A stretch of DNA of 64,000 bases from Centropus unirufus. Its lineage: Eukaryota; Chordata; Aves; Cuculiformes; Centropidae. Below, one piece after another: positions 22,801 through 34,807 of the stretch. The position numbers and the translations under genes were made by a program. Positions within the stretch are counted from its first letter, which is position 1, and each line of letters opens with the position of its first letter. Where the stretch lies: assembly GCA_013397695.1 (NCBI GenBank), contig VYZI01000002.1:1196635-1260634 (forward strand), written 5' to 3'. Under the pieces are notes generated by a model. That model searched no databases. It saw only the letters and a list, made by a program, of their open reading frames with translations, and was not told the origin of the DNA.

Positions 22801-25800
22801 AAGAAGAAGTCTAAGGAAATGGTTTACTTTGAAGCCAAGTGTGTGCATATACACACATTATTTCGGACAACCAAACAACAGTCTATGGTTGTGTTATATA
22901 CTATACCAAGACCCTTTAAATCTCCTTTCAGAGCAGCTGGTGCCATTTTAGCAGCTATCCAAAAATGTATTTCTTTGAGTGCTATTAAATAGTCTTCTTT
23001 TTTTTTAAACCCATACAAACACTTGGCTTTTTCCATCTAGTTTATCAATGATGAGTGTTTGCATAGTCCAGAACCAAGCACTGGCTGTATTTCACTAGTG
23101 TGATGGAGGTGCCAAGAAAAATACATCTCCTGGGGAGTATTCCCACTTGTAAATTTATTTTTGACACATGTAGGGTGGAATTGGGTTTCTGTGCTTGTTT
23201 TGATCTCTTTACAAATTCTTATTAAAAGAATGTCTTCCAGCTCCACAGCAAATGAATATCTTGTTCCAGTCCAAACCTATGGATTAATCCCACAGCCAGA
23301 AGCATGGGGCAGTGAGAGTACATTTTTCACAAAGTATTTATCTAGAAAAACTACCTTTCTCATCTGAAGAAGGATAGCATCATCTGGTCTTTGAGAAGTT
23401 CATAAAAGAAAGAAACACACAAGTGCCTAAGACAATGAGCAAGCAGCAGCCTGGTTCTCTCAGCCCACGAATATCTCACAGCTGAGCTATGCAATGCAGC
23501 AGATGAAAACCACGTATTTTTTTCACAGCCATCAGTTGCACTACGTGTTGTTTACCCAAGGCGCAACCTATCAGCAAAGATCTGGGCAAAGCCACTCTGG
23601 TGGCCTCTTCCAAGACTGCCCTGCAGTAGTCACCAGTTGATACACGGGAGCTGGTACAGTGCTGTCCTGCTGGTCTCTACTTGAGCGGGAGAAATCCACC
23701 CTTAGCCTTCATAATCCACTGCTGTTATAGTGAGAGCACCTTTTCAAGAAAATCTCAGTGTTTTGGGGTTACTTTTTTGGTTTGGGTTTCCTTTGGGGTT
23801 TGTTGACAGGGAGGGCGAATTAAAGAAAATTTTACCTTTCTATCATGCTGTCTGTTTTGAAAATCGAGGATATAAGCACAGTATTACTTAGGCCATGTTA
23901 TGATTTCTCTTTTGCCATGACCGTTTCTCTAGCGTCTCCTCGTTATACTTCAGCTGTAAGGTCAGTTCCGCAGCAAAAGCTGGAGCATTTGCAGTTTTGT
24001 TTCTGTTGCCAGGCTTCCTCTTCATTGTGGGACAATTCCATATCCAACCAGAGAATGATTTTCCTCTGTATTAAGAAATAGTCCTGGCACTAAACTATTT
24101 GAGTCATCTTTCTGTTTGCTTAACTTCTCTCCTAACAATATAATCCAAAACTTGATTCACCAGCTAATCTCACAAGACAGGATTTTAGATGTTTAATGAA
24201 AAAATCCACTTTTCTTGTTTTATTTGTTTTTTTTTTCATTTTGACTTTAGACAGCTCAGAGTTGGGAGAATCATGCTGTATTTTGCTTCAGATGAGATTA
24301 GGGAGCAATACCTTCTATAGAAAAGTCCATTCCTTAGATGTTCAATTTACAACATGATTAATTAGGGTCTGTTTTATTTCGGAAGACCATGGCAGCATCA
24401 TCGTTAGTAGTGAGGTGTGTCTTAGCACTTCTCAGAATTATCATGTTACATCTGGATTACCAGAATCATTCTCTCATATGTATTGAAATTTCCATTCAGG
24501 GATGCAGTAATAGTTCAAGAAAAACAATTGAAAGGTTCAATTTAGTCTGATTCATAGATGTTCCAAACTCATAAAAATCAAGGTGATTCAAAATGTCATC
24601 GGGTCAAAAGCTGTTCTTTAAGACAAGGTTAACTCTGTCTGTGTTGGTCCTTAAGTCTGACATTTTCTTGAATACAGATTCAATTTTAAATTGTAATTAA
24701 CACAGTGGAACGGGCAAGCATAGCTATTATTCTAGAAGTCTGGTGTTTTTTCACCACATATTTTTGTGGAGATTGGTAGAAATAGGACAAGGGCTTACCG
24801 TAATAAGTGACAGATGAAATCAGACCAGGGTCCTGTAGTCCTATGTGCTGTACAAAGCTCTCACAAATTTATCTACAAAATGATGCAGCTTAAACATAAG
24901 AGAAGAAATGATGCACTATAACCAAATAATTGTGTCAGTACTGGAAAGCACTATGTGCAACAATCTCAATGTTCCAGTTTCCATTTTTAGCCTTTTTTTT
25001 TTTTATAAATAATAGTGTCAGGAGAGTTTAAGGGTGACATGTAAGAGAAGCTAATAGGAAGTTTGTCTGGAAATTTCCTAATTTGGAAAGGAGGTTTGAA
25101 TAAAAATAGCTAGCCCTTGGCATCTAGGATGGTATAATGGAAGCTGGACTAAATATCCTATCAATAACCAAAAGATTTCAAGATTAGGATTAGCTATGAT
25201 AAGTCTTGAGAGTAAAGGTCAAGAACTTACACTTAATGTAATATCAAAGCCAGTGGAAACACATAGAAAGCAAGGGTCAGTGCCAAGGTCCTGTACTAAG
25301 TGGAAGTGCAAATAATCTCCTATATTTGGCATGAAAATGGTAAGGACAGAGGTGGGTGCCTTTACCAAGGGCAGAGAAAAGGAAACAATCAGTACATAGC
25401 TTTATGAGTAAATTTTACAGAATGAGAGAGAGGGAAGTCAAGAAGTCAATAGTTTTTGCAGAGAACCTGAAGGAGTTTTAAAATTTAGAGATACCTTGGA
25501 CATAAGGTCCAGACTGACTGACAGTAAATCTTCATCCACAGTAAAAATCTCTCCTTGAACCACTACTTTAAGTAATTACATCTGTGGCAATTTTTTTTCC
25601 AGTTATTTTTTGCTTCCATATGTATCTAGGCAACACCTGGAATAATATTATTCTCTAAAAACCCAGAAAATCTATTGGTTCACTGCAACATGTTGCAACA
25701 TTTTCATCTTAAAGATACAGATTTCATATGCACTCTCACTCTTGTTTAAAAATTTCAATCCATACATCTGTGTTCAGATGCAAAAAAAAAGGCAATTTTT

Positions 25801-28800
25801 AAGCAGGCTTAGTCAAATAGTTTTCCCTCTGCCAGTTACTTCTTTTTGTCAGAATTCATCCAGAAGAGAATATGTAATTTTTTTTAACAAGGAGTCATAA
25901 CATTACCACAGTAATCAACTCCCTGTGAAATCATTATGAATGGAAAAGAGATAATAAGGAACTACTTATTATGTGGTATTTTAATTAGAATTATAATGGA
26001 AGTTAATAAGTTCATTATCTCAACAGTTATACTGTAAAATGTAGGAGAGGGAATTATGGCATTCAAGAATGTCAGAAGAACTGCAAGCATATTTTACCTT
26101 TTAAGTTTATAAAAAATAATGGACAATCTCATTTGTCTAATGCAATTGCAGTTATATTTTTGAGTAATAAAGTAGAGGAATTCCTTTTAGTTTAACAAAT
26201 GTATCCCGCAAAAGATATTATCATTTTAATTATCTCAAGATGTTTAGAACTATTTGCTTTTAATCGAAAATCAGAGGACCCAAGGGGCAGCGGTATGCCT
26301 AAGCAGCTCAGGGAAATCATTTATTGATCTGTGGTTGCTAAGAGAATATTCAGAACTATAGATCATTTGTGGATTTAAGTAAAGCTATGTAAAATACAGA
26401 TTCTTGGAATAGCTTAAGTTTTAATGCAAGCTACATTTCAACGCATACACCTTCTCTGATTACTTAAGCACATTTCAGCATGGTGTAAATGATTCCATTG
26501 TACTATTTCCATACTTCAAAGGCAAAATCTTTCTAAAACCCTTTGTTCCTATGAATACCCACCCTTACAGAGCGCACCGATACAAAGTGTGCCATGTCTC
26601 ATGCGGGTTATAGTGCATGTGTGTGGCAAAGCAAGCAAGTCAATGTTTAAACCACCAAGAAAACCCAACACTGAATAGCCTATAGTGAGCAGTGGCCCTC
26701 GAGCCAAAGATTTTCAGCTTATGAAGCATCCTGGGACTTTAAGAAGAAGCAAGCAGACCCCACCGTGCAGAAGGCAGCTTCCACAGCACCAGGGGTATGC
26801 ACTGACCCACCCCATGTGCATGGGAACTTGGGGAGGCAGAAGACCCAGGATAACAGCTCCATAAAAGCACTACTTTGTTATCCTCTATAGTCTGGGAAAT
26901 GTCTTCTTTCTTGTCGTCGAACCTTGTGGATTATACAAGTGATGGGGTGTAAAACTGGTTAAATCTGGCAAAGATCACAGTTATGGGTTAAACCTGAGCA
27001 GCAATGGCATGCCTTTTGAAAGAGTAACAAGGAGCAGCACTAACAAGACAAGCTGTTGATTTCCTCATCGCATAAAGCATAAGGCATGGCCTGAGCCCAG
27101 TATTTGCAGCCATGTGGTTTGACAGCACCTGCCCATCCACAGCGTTCCAGACAAGAAGAGCATCTGTGGCGGCTTGGGCTGAAACATCTGCACATCACTC
27201 CATAAACACAGCTTGCCATATGTTACCAAATTACTGAAGGAGCCTGTGGTTCAAGAGGACTTCTGATGAAAAATAAAGGAAGAGTATACATGAAAACCCT
27301 TTTCAGCTATCCTACAGTGTGATTAGGAGCAAATTGATAATTTATGCAGCAATGTAACAGCTGACACAACTGTTTTCTCCTCCCACTTGTCAAAATCTGT
27401 TTTATTTTTAGTTATTTGACGGTTTTTGTTAGTTTGATAAAAAACATTTCACCATATTGTTTTACTGCCTTCTCTGATTTTTTTTACCATTGAAAGATAT
27501 TGTGAAATGATTAAAGTCCCAAAGATGGACAAATTGGAGTGTATACCATTACACCTTCTTCAACGGTGAATGAAATAGGGGTTTGTAGACAAAACTCATC
27601 CTTTTGGGGGTTCTGCTAAATATAAAAAGAAAGCTCTGAGATGACACTTTGCAAAACTAAGTAATGCCTTCCAATGACATTGCACTGGCAGCTCAGTATG
27701 ATGAAGCCAAGTTCTGCCTTGCCTATCACATCTCCCAAAATATTCCTATCTCCGGGAAATGACATCTCAGAAATCACTCTCTCTGCAGCAAGCTGAATTT
27801 TTTAGTGTCAGAAGAAGAACCAGAAGATGGTCATGCAAGCTCAAAAACAAGGTTTCTTATTTTTGTGCAATTTTGGTCCAATTAGAACAATTACTGTGGG
27901 TTTGTTTCTTTTTTCTTTTCCCACAAACAACTCCTCAGAAAATCAGTTGCAGGAATGCTGCTACGTGGCCTTCCAGAAAATACATTCCATAATCCTCCTA
28001 CTCCTTTGAAACTGGCCTATTGTGTCTCAAGTTCTCAAAAGCTTTACATCTGGATTAAATGTGAACAAGAGAGAACATTATTCAGCTCCTCTCTTGTCTC
28101 TTCTCTTCATCATTTGTTTGCCGCCAGCTTTCTACAAGCTTATCTTCCTGCCTCACAGCAATGCAGAGAGAAAAGTTACATCAGTCATTGTCATCAGCGG
28201 ACCATACTCATAGGCCACCAACTCACGTAGCTTGGCTTCAGTATTTCCTTCAGCCAGGTTTCATCTGTCGTAACACACCAGGATGCATGGTTTTCTGAGC
28301 TAGGAGGTCTTCTTAGTTTCCTGTATTTGAACTTGTAGTCTGTCTCAGGAGACATCATATGTCGCCTATATGAAGAGGAAAAGCAACAGATTCAGTCACC
28401 ATAGAATTAACCAAGCTACGCAGATGCCACAATACCATTGAAGGAAGGTGTCATAGCTTTTCAGCTACCGGCCCAGAGATGTTAGCATGCGACAGCAAGT
28501 GAGAACCACTCAGAATCTTGCCTTGCCTTATCTCCCAATAAAAACCAGTCCTCCTTTCAACCTGATGTGACCCTCTCAACTTCTCCCTCTGTGGTGACAA
28601 GACCAGAATTCCCAGAGGTCCCTTCTCATTCCACAGTGCTCTATCCATTTCTGCCATTCTCCTGTACTGCACTATGTCCTCATTCTCTTCCCCATAAACA
28701 CTAACATATGACATTCACTCTAGTCTTGTGCCACTCTGAGTGCCACTATAGATTTTGACAAAGTCAAATTAACACGCTGGGACCCTCCTTTGACTGAGAT

Positions 28801-31800
28801 GTATTTATAGCCAGAGGCTCTTTTCCTTTATTTTCTGGCTCTGGGGTTTCACCAGTGGGACAATTTACATTGATGCAGGCTTGGCATTGATAGGAGTTCT
28901 TCTCACGTACCCTAGAGTCAGTGTGTGCAAGGTGGCCCATGCTCTTCCATTAGCACTAAGCTATCCGTAGCTTGACTCTCTGCTGGGAACTGTTTGATAT
29001 AGTTCCCCCAAGGAGCCAGAGAGAACATCCTGCACACATAAATAAATAATAAAAGGCAACACATGAACAAGCTATTGTCATTTATCTTTCTGCGTCCATC
29101 CAATGCGAATAGCTAACCAAGGAAGGACCTCCTAAATGTCTCTTTGCAGATATTAAGAAATCCTTATCTTATTACTGATATTCCTCATACCTCTACAGGC
29201 ACGCTGAGCTGAAATTATTTACTCACCTTTGAAAATTTAAGAACATGCGAATTAGACCTCAGTACTGAATGGCAATGGAAGCAGAACCACCACAAGAGGT
29301 GTTTTTCAGCATTTTGAAGAAGCTGATGACTTGGCCTTAGAGTATATAAATTGATAGTTTCTATGGCAAGACTGATTTTTATCCAAGATAACGGTCAAGC
29401 ACATCTGGAAGAAATAATAGCTGCATCCTATAGAGACTACATCAACTATCACTCTGCCAAAATCTACTATAAACAGGCGCAAAGGGCCAATCTGCTGATT
29501 TTCCCAGCTGTCACTGGTTTATTTAAGATGCTGTCAGTTCTTAATTATTATTCTGTTAAGAAAAATTGAAATCTATTGTGTAAGCCCTGTGCCAAATTAC
29601 CATTGCTGCATGCTGCATTTCCTTCAATTTTGACAAGCTCATTTTCTGCTGTCTTATTTATCTCCTTGGACAGTAAATAATTATTAAATGGTCCCTAAAA
29701 TCTTTTAGCTGTTTCGCAGAACAAGACAAATGTGTTTTCTTGAAATGGCTATAGCAAGAATACTGCTTTTAATGGGAATGTATACTGTGTAATACAGCCT
29801 TTAAACACACCAATATTCATTCTGACTTTATTTTTGAAATGCTAAACTAATTCACTACAATAATGTAAGTCAAAACTGCATGGCACACGTATAGGTGATA
29901 AAGGTATCGGGACAAGGACACAGGCATAAGAAGTAGCGTACATTATAAACAGGAAAGGTGCAGGATTTGCTAATTGGAGGTTGAGTCTCCAAAACAATGC
30001 TGCCAGCAAGGATGTGGCACTCTCCTTTTAAGTACCATCTCAGGGAAGGAATACATTCAGCTCCCTCTTTAGTTTGAGATGCCAGAAACACGCTGCTCAG
30101 GCACGTGTCTTTGCTTCTGAATGGTCTTGGAGTCCATCCTGTTGAACGTAGGCCCACATTCATCCCAAGGTGTTAGAAACAGCTACAGCTCAACTGTGGA
30201 AAGCTATCTATGGTCCATGGATCCCAGCTCCTTCTGTGTACAGTAAAGCCCCCAGCACACAACCTTCCTTGATTTTCGTGTCAAAAGCCAAGCAAGAGAC
30301 AACTGCAAAATTGCATTACATCTTTAGTGAGGCAATGCTTTTGACCAGGGTCTCCATCAGCTACTACAGTGCCAAGAGCTATCAGTTTATAATCACCAGA
30401 CTAGATATCTGTTATGTTTAAAAGAGAATTTAGAGCAGTTTGATATTGGTTTGAGGATTTCATTAATCACCTGTAAAGTAATATAAAATTAGCTAAGGGA
30501 TATTAAATGCAGAGAAGCATTAAAATGGAGGACTTGGAGCAGCTGGTTGGAATGGGCAGGAGGGAGGTTAAGGACAGCATGGTGAAGGTGAGGACAGAAA
30601 CTGGCCATGTACAGTGCAATTATAAAAATAATTTTCTATTAATATTCTTTATTCTTATTCTTTTTTGCAGACTAGGTAGAGTTAAACATTTGTGAAGATG
30701 ATGAAACAGCTCCTTTATTTACACAGAACCTCTGCAGATCACCAGAGGTGGAGGCCTATTAAATGCTTGCCTTATGAGGTGATTCATGAAGGGTGATTTG
30801 TTTTCCTGAGAATCCTATGTTATTAGAGATTATAGAGTCTGGACTCAGTTCCAGGAGAAAGAGGAAGACAACACAAGCATGTAAGAGGAGAGGCTCTGAT
30901 GAATCAGCACATCTGAGACAACAATGAACTCAGACCGTAATCAGCGTGTTGACTGGGACCTGTTTGAGCAGCAGATGCACGTTAGTCAGCATCTACCAGG
31001 AATATTCACAAATGCAAGCCCCAGTGTACTTCACTGGGCTCAATCTCAGCTCCTGAAAAACTACAAAATCCACTTATTATGTGACATGAAATGGTAGGCC
31101 TTCCTCAAACACAGGTCAGGCAGGGTTTGAAGAAAACAGGCTTGGTTCACAAGCTGGACATTGACTTGAATAAATTGAGGTGTGAAGGAACATGTAGGAG
31201 AAACAGAATATTTAATTTCAGATTTTCACTCTGTACATAGTGCCCAAGTGAGGCATCACTTGAGGTCTGTGGTACTTCATCAAGCTGCGAGCTGAGCAAC
31301 CCTCCATCTAGACCTGCATTTATCACATGTCTGAACCAGCCTCTCCTGGCCCTACCTGTGGACTAAACAGTGGAGATGAGACAAAAATCTTGGATCCCCA
31401 TAAAATCACTGAATAGAAACAGGTATTCATAGGTTACAGTTCAAAAGAGCTGTCTCAGAGGTCTACAGTGGGGTGAGAGGAGCAGCATTCTACATCATGC
31501 ATGAGGAGATCTAAGACACTAACAAAGGTACTTGCAGACTGGAATAGGGAGATAATTTGACTACTAGGGGAGATACCTGTAAGTTTACATTCACACGTCC
31601 CCAGATCTGCTGCACTTGCACCCAACCAGCTCTGGTGGGTGAAACAAGCCAGTGAATATCCACCTACAGCCTTTCCCCTTTTCAGCTGTCATGGGGGCAA
31701 GGAGGAGCATATCCAACTGTTGGAATGATGGTCCCTTCACTCCTGAAGAGCTGCTACTGAGCAAAAATATGAATATGAGACAGAGACATTCAAGAAATGA

Positions 31801-33059
31801 AACTTTAGGCAACAGCTAAAATTGTTTGGGTGAGTGTATTTATTTACCTAAGTCCTACATTGGCTATTAGATGCATCAGTTAAACTACAAGTTCTGTAGG
31901 AAAAAAACTTTAACAAGCTCTAACACAAGATAGATGAATCAATACCATTTATCTTTAAGCAGTATTATAGATAAAAATGAAAAAGCACAGGAACCTAACC
32001 TGTACCATGGGGAATGGCCCCAGGAAATGCAGAAAAGAGCTGGCTGTCCTCAACCACGCCAGCCCAGCCACTACTCCAGCAGCTCAATGCCACAACGATC
32101 TCAGATCCAACAGCTAGGAGCAAAGTCTGAGATATTGCCTAATTACCTGTAGGACTGTAACCAATAAGTGAAAATTAGCATTTAAGAAGAAAGAAATAAA
32201 ACACCAAATCATACTTTGCTTTCACCTTTGCCTTAAACTATAAAAAAAGAAAAATAAATAGACAAAACAATTTAAGAAAGAATTTAAAAAAATGAAGCTA
32301 CCTATGGCATATTGGCTTATTCTGTGACAGTGGTGAAAGTTAAGGAAGATCTCTAATTTGTAGAAGCACTCTTAAATTCACTGAGATCATCAGAGATGAA
32401 AGAAGGTAAAGAGAACTATCTTTAATAGTGTGCAAACGTGCCTTGGTTTCTGAGCTGGAAAAATATCCAGTTCTCCAGATGGAGAGCAAATTGAAAAACA
32501 TTTCTTTGTTTATATTTATTTATCCAATTTCATGGTGTCCTTGGTTGCCCAGAGGAGCTACTGAGACTAGTTTCTTCTGTACTGGTGTTGAGTGTTACAC
32601 ACACTTTTAGAAATTCAGCTGTTTGCCACTAATGAATTGTTCAGTGCAGCTTGAGAGTAATGACGCAATTAGCAAAAGTAGGCCAAATTCGTCCCAGGTG
32701 AAACTCTCCTGATGTCAATGGTTTTATTCTCAATGATGAGTTTATTCCAGTATGCGTAAAGACAATACGTAGAAAAAAGAGTCTTGCAAAAGGATTTACA
32801 TGGATTTCACTTGTCTTTTCAGATACCAATCCCGCCTTACACTGAATAAAATGTAAAACGGCAACATTAGTATTGGCAGCAACAGTGCACTTCGGTGCAA
32901 AGACTCACAGATTCAGCCCATTAATAATTATTTTATATAATTAACACTGCCTTTTAAAGTTTTACCCACAGGCATATAAAATTCTCATCCTAGACTTTTT
33001 GAATTTGCAAAAATAAAAAAAAATAATTTGAAAGTCTCTGTTATGCCTGGCTATTTTAG
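19836..33059. other. Long intergenic stretch, no gene recognised
   Basis: About 13 kb with no recognised repeat family or gene. Open frames are short, unrelated to known proteins, and lack paired splice context. Local features: a palindrome aaaaaagctttttt near 20090, a compact AT-rich conserved-looking segment at about 25880-26240, a somewhat richer unique stretch near 26560-27200, and a minus-strand open frame at 28451-28714 of unknown meaning. Confidence 0.65.
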
Positions 33060-33125
33060 GAATGGATTTGCTTAAGAGGAGTCTGTAGCTAGAGCATGGC
33101 AGGCAAAAAGAGTGAATTTTGTCTT
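33060..33125 (+). pseudogene. Possible fossil copy of ACOX3 exon I
   Basis: A tattttag acceptor is followed by codons reading N-G-F-A-stop-E-E-S-V-A-R-A-W-Q, to set against G-G-Y-A-S-G-E-Q-A-G-R-I-I-Q in live exon I. Without gaps, G, A, E, R and Q are kept, Y becomes F, and the stop TAA is one step from TCA. About 25 of 46 bases match by eye. It lies about 850 bases before the exon J fossil; the live exons start 746 bases apart. No donor site is clear. The match alone could be chance; order and spacing are what support it. Confidence 0.4.
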
Positions 33126-33909
33126 CACTTCTCTCCTGAATGGGGCACTGTGTGAAACAAAATAATAGGTTTTCCCTGACCAAAAAGCTTTTTAAAGTCT
33201 GTTCCATCAATTATTTAAAGATATATTGAACTGCAGTGAAGTTTCCAGGGCTTCATAACTGGTACCGTAACTGATGAAAAAAAGAAGTACAGGTCAATAC
33301 TGAAAGTACAAACCAGTCATTTTGCCCAAATCATGGAAGAAGTCTGTGCCAGATGCTCCCAAATCATTCTGATTCAGGGTTACACAATTATTTTTTCCGG
33401 ACTTTGGTGGAAAATTGTATGAGTGTTCCCCTGATAGAAAATGAAACCTTGATACACGTTTCCCTGGCCAGAAAGGCTCTCCAAGCTGCACGGAGCATTT
33501 GCCTGCATCAGCATGGGAGACATCAGCATCTGAGACTGTGACAAAATCCAAGGAAACAGTGCTCCTAGTCAAGAGTTTTGTTCATAAACCACCAGTCCTG
33601 GTTTGACACCTTCAACAAAGAGCCGTCCCTCCTCTTATTGCTTTCTAAACAATGACAGTAATCATGGAAAATTTATGACAAGCTGGGTAGTCCATTTTAT
33701 AATAATCCAAAGAGTACAATCTACAGCCCTCAGTTTTATTATCCCTAAAAAAACCCTAGTGCTTTTTTCGATGGATCTGCTTAACTGTGACCTCTTAAAT
33801 TATCTCTGCTAGTGGGCTGTAGCAACAGTTTCCCAGCTGTGCTGTTATTCATCAGTAACCATAGAAATCAAAGTGCTGCCAAGTATGTCCTCTTTGTTTT
33901 TTCGAAGGG

Positions 33910-33988
33910 CTGAAAGATGTCACGGTGATCTCGTTTGCCCCTCCTAACTTAACTCTGAAGTCACCCACTGGCAAGACCTGATGGAGAG
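33910..33988 (+). pseudogene. Fossil copy of ACOX3 exon J (decayed tandem duplicate)
   Basis: Read in frame this gives LKDVTV, then APPNLTLKSPTGKT, to set against LKDDAV and APPDFILNSPIGKA in the live exon at 11677-11763. The start (CTGAAAGATG against TTGAAAGATG) and end (ATGGAGAG followed by GT) coincide with the live exon borders, and a pyrimidine tract with AG (tttgttttttcgaag) precedes it. About 43 of 58 bases match over the 3' part. A 9-base in-frame deletion and a one-base insertion before the end break it. Because splice borders persist, it came from a DNA-level duplication and not a processed copy. No expression or function is implied. Confidence 0.72.
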
Positions 33989-34740
33989 GTGAAGATGAAA
34001 CTAGCGGTCATTGGAAAGCTCTGTCACCAACGATCTCATTCAACAACACTATTTCTGTGGCTGGGCTTCTGGTGATTTTTTTAAGAAGCCTGCAGGTAGG
34101 ATTAGGACATGGTGTAAATTCATGTTCTGTTATTCAGTAATTGCAGTCACAATTGCAGGGCAATATTTTTTTAAAAAATTGAGAAACCTTGGTATTTAGA
34201 TTGCATTCTACTGGGTGCTTTTCTGTCACAATTTGTATTGCCCATTAATTTCCAGCTATCCATGGGCAATGCTTCACCCAAGATGGTTTTGCTTTTCCTT
34301 GGGTATACAACAACTGTCCTACAGAAGAGAAGCCCGTTCTCTATTTGCCCAGGAGAACTTAAAACAAGTGTTCTAAGAGAAGGCAGCACAGAGATTTCTG
34401 CAGGAGCATTTTAAGAGGGAAATCACACAGAAGAGAAGAGGACCTTCTAGTTGGCTTAGCAGCAATAAATAATGGACACCAGATTCAGGTGTCTCAGCAC
34501 TTCTGGCTTGGGATGAGTGTGGGTGGAAGCAACTTGTGTATCTCTACAACCAAAGTGAAACACTTGCTCATCGAGGTTAAACAAAAAGAAAAGATTTAGC
34601 AAAAATGTGTAGTTTTCCTTTGTCAGCTTTTGAAGGTTCACTAATGCCCAGTTTGACCGCATCTTTTCAGGAACTTTGTCTAGGAGGAAATATTATACTT
34701 TTAAATTCTGACTTTCAATTATCAGATATTCCATGCTGAT

Positions 34741-34807
34741 GTATACCAAAAATGGTGGATCATGGAAATGCTTGGAGTGCAAAAAATAAAGCAGTTCATA
34801 TTGGTTC
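34741..34807 (+). pseudogene. Possible fossil copy of ACOX3 exon K
   Basis: With small gaps this aligns to live exon K: tata-aaaaat-gtgg, then gaa-t-ctt, then gca-aaaa, then aaagc, then ttcat-tgg, in the same order as the live exon. Translation keeps Y, W, E and L before gaps break the frame. It lies about 750 bases after the exon J fossil; the live distance is 3.7 kb, including a 0.9 kb CR1. The acceptor is not adjacent, and the region is A-rich, which raises the chance of a spurious match. Confidence 0.3.

Noticed and set aside
22352..22992. Overlapping open frames of 70-100 codons
   Set aside because: No family recognised, no splice or start context, and overlaps on both strands typical of chance.
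26560..27200. Stretch slightly richer in GC with cataaaag and a possible LTR flavour
   Set aside because: No terminal TG/CA ends, no duplicated target site and no partner LTR could be found.
29351..29569. QDNGQAH motif resembling the catalytic motif of Tc1/mariner transposases
   Set aside because: No other transposase motif, terminal inverted repeats or TA duplication was seen nearby; a seven-residue match is likely chance.
30650..30730. Good acceptor (ttcttttttgcag) at nearly the spacing expected for an exon G fossil
   Set aside because: The sequence after the acceptor shows no convincing similarity to exon G; the spacing alone is weak evidence.
32428..32610. Possible fossil of ACOX3 exon H (reads LQMESKLKNIS, compare LQPVLKNLS), about the right distance before 33060
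   Set aside because: The amino-acid likeness is not matched at base level: aligned bases agree at about chance level outside ttctccag, so it is not listed as a feature.
33294..33572. 92-codon minus-strand open frame between fossil ACOX3 exons
   Set aside because: Unrelated to ACOX3 and to known proteins; it falls where the fossil intron I-J would be.
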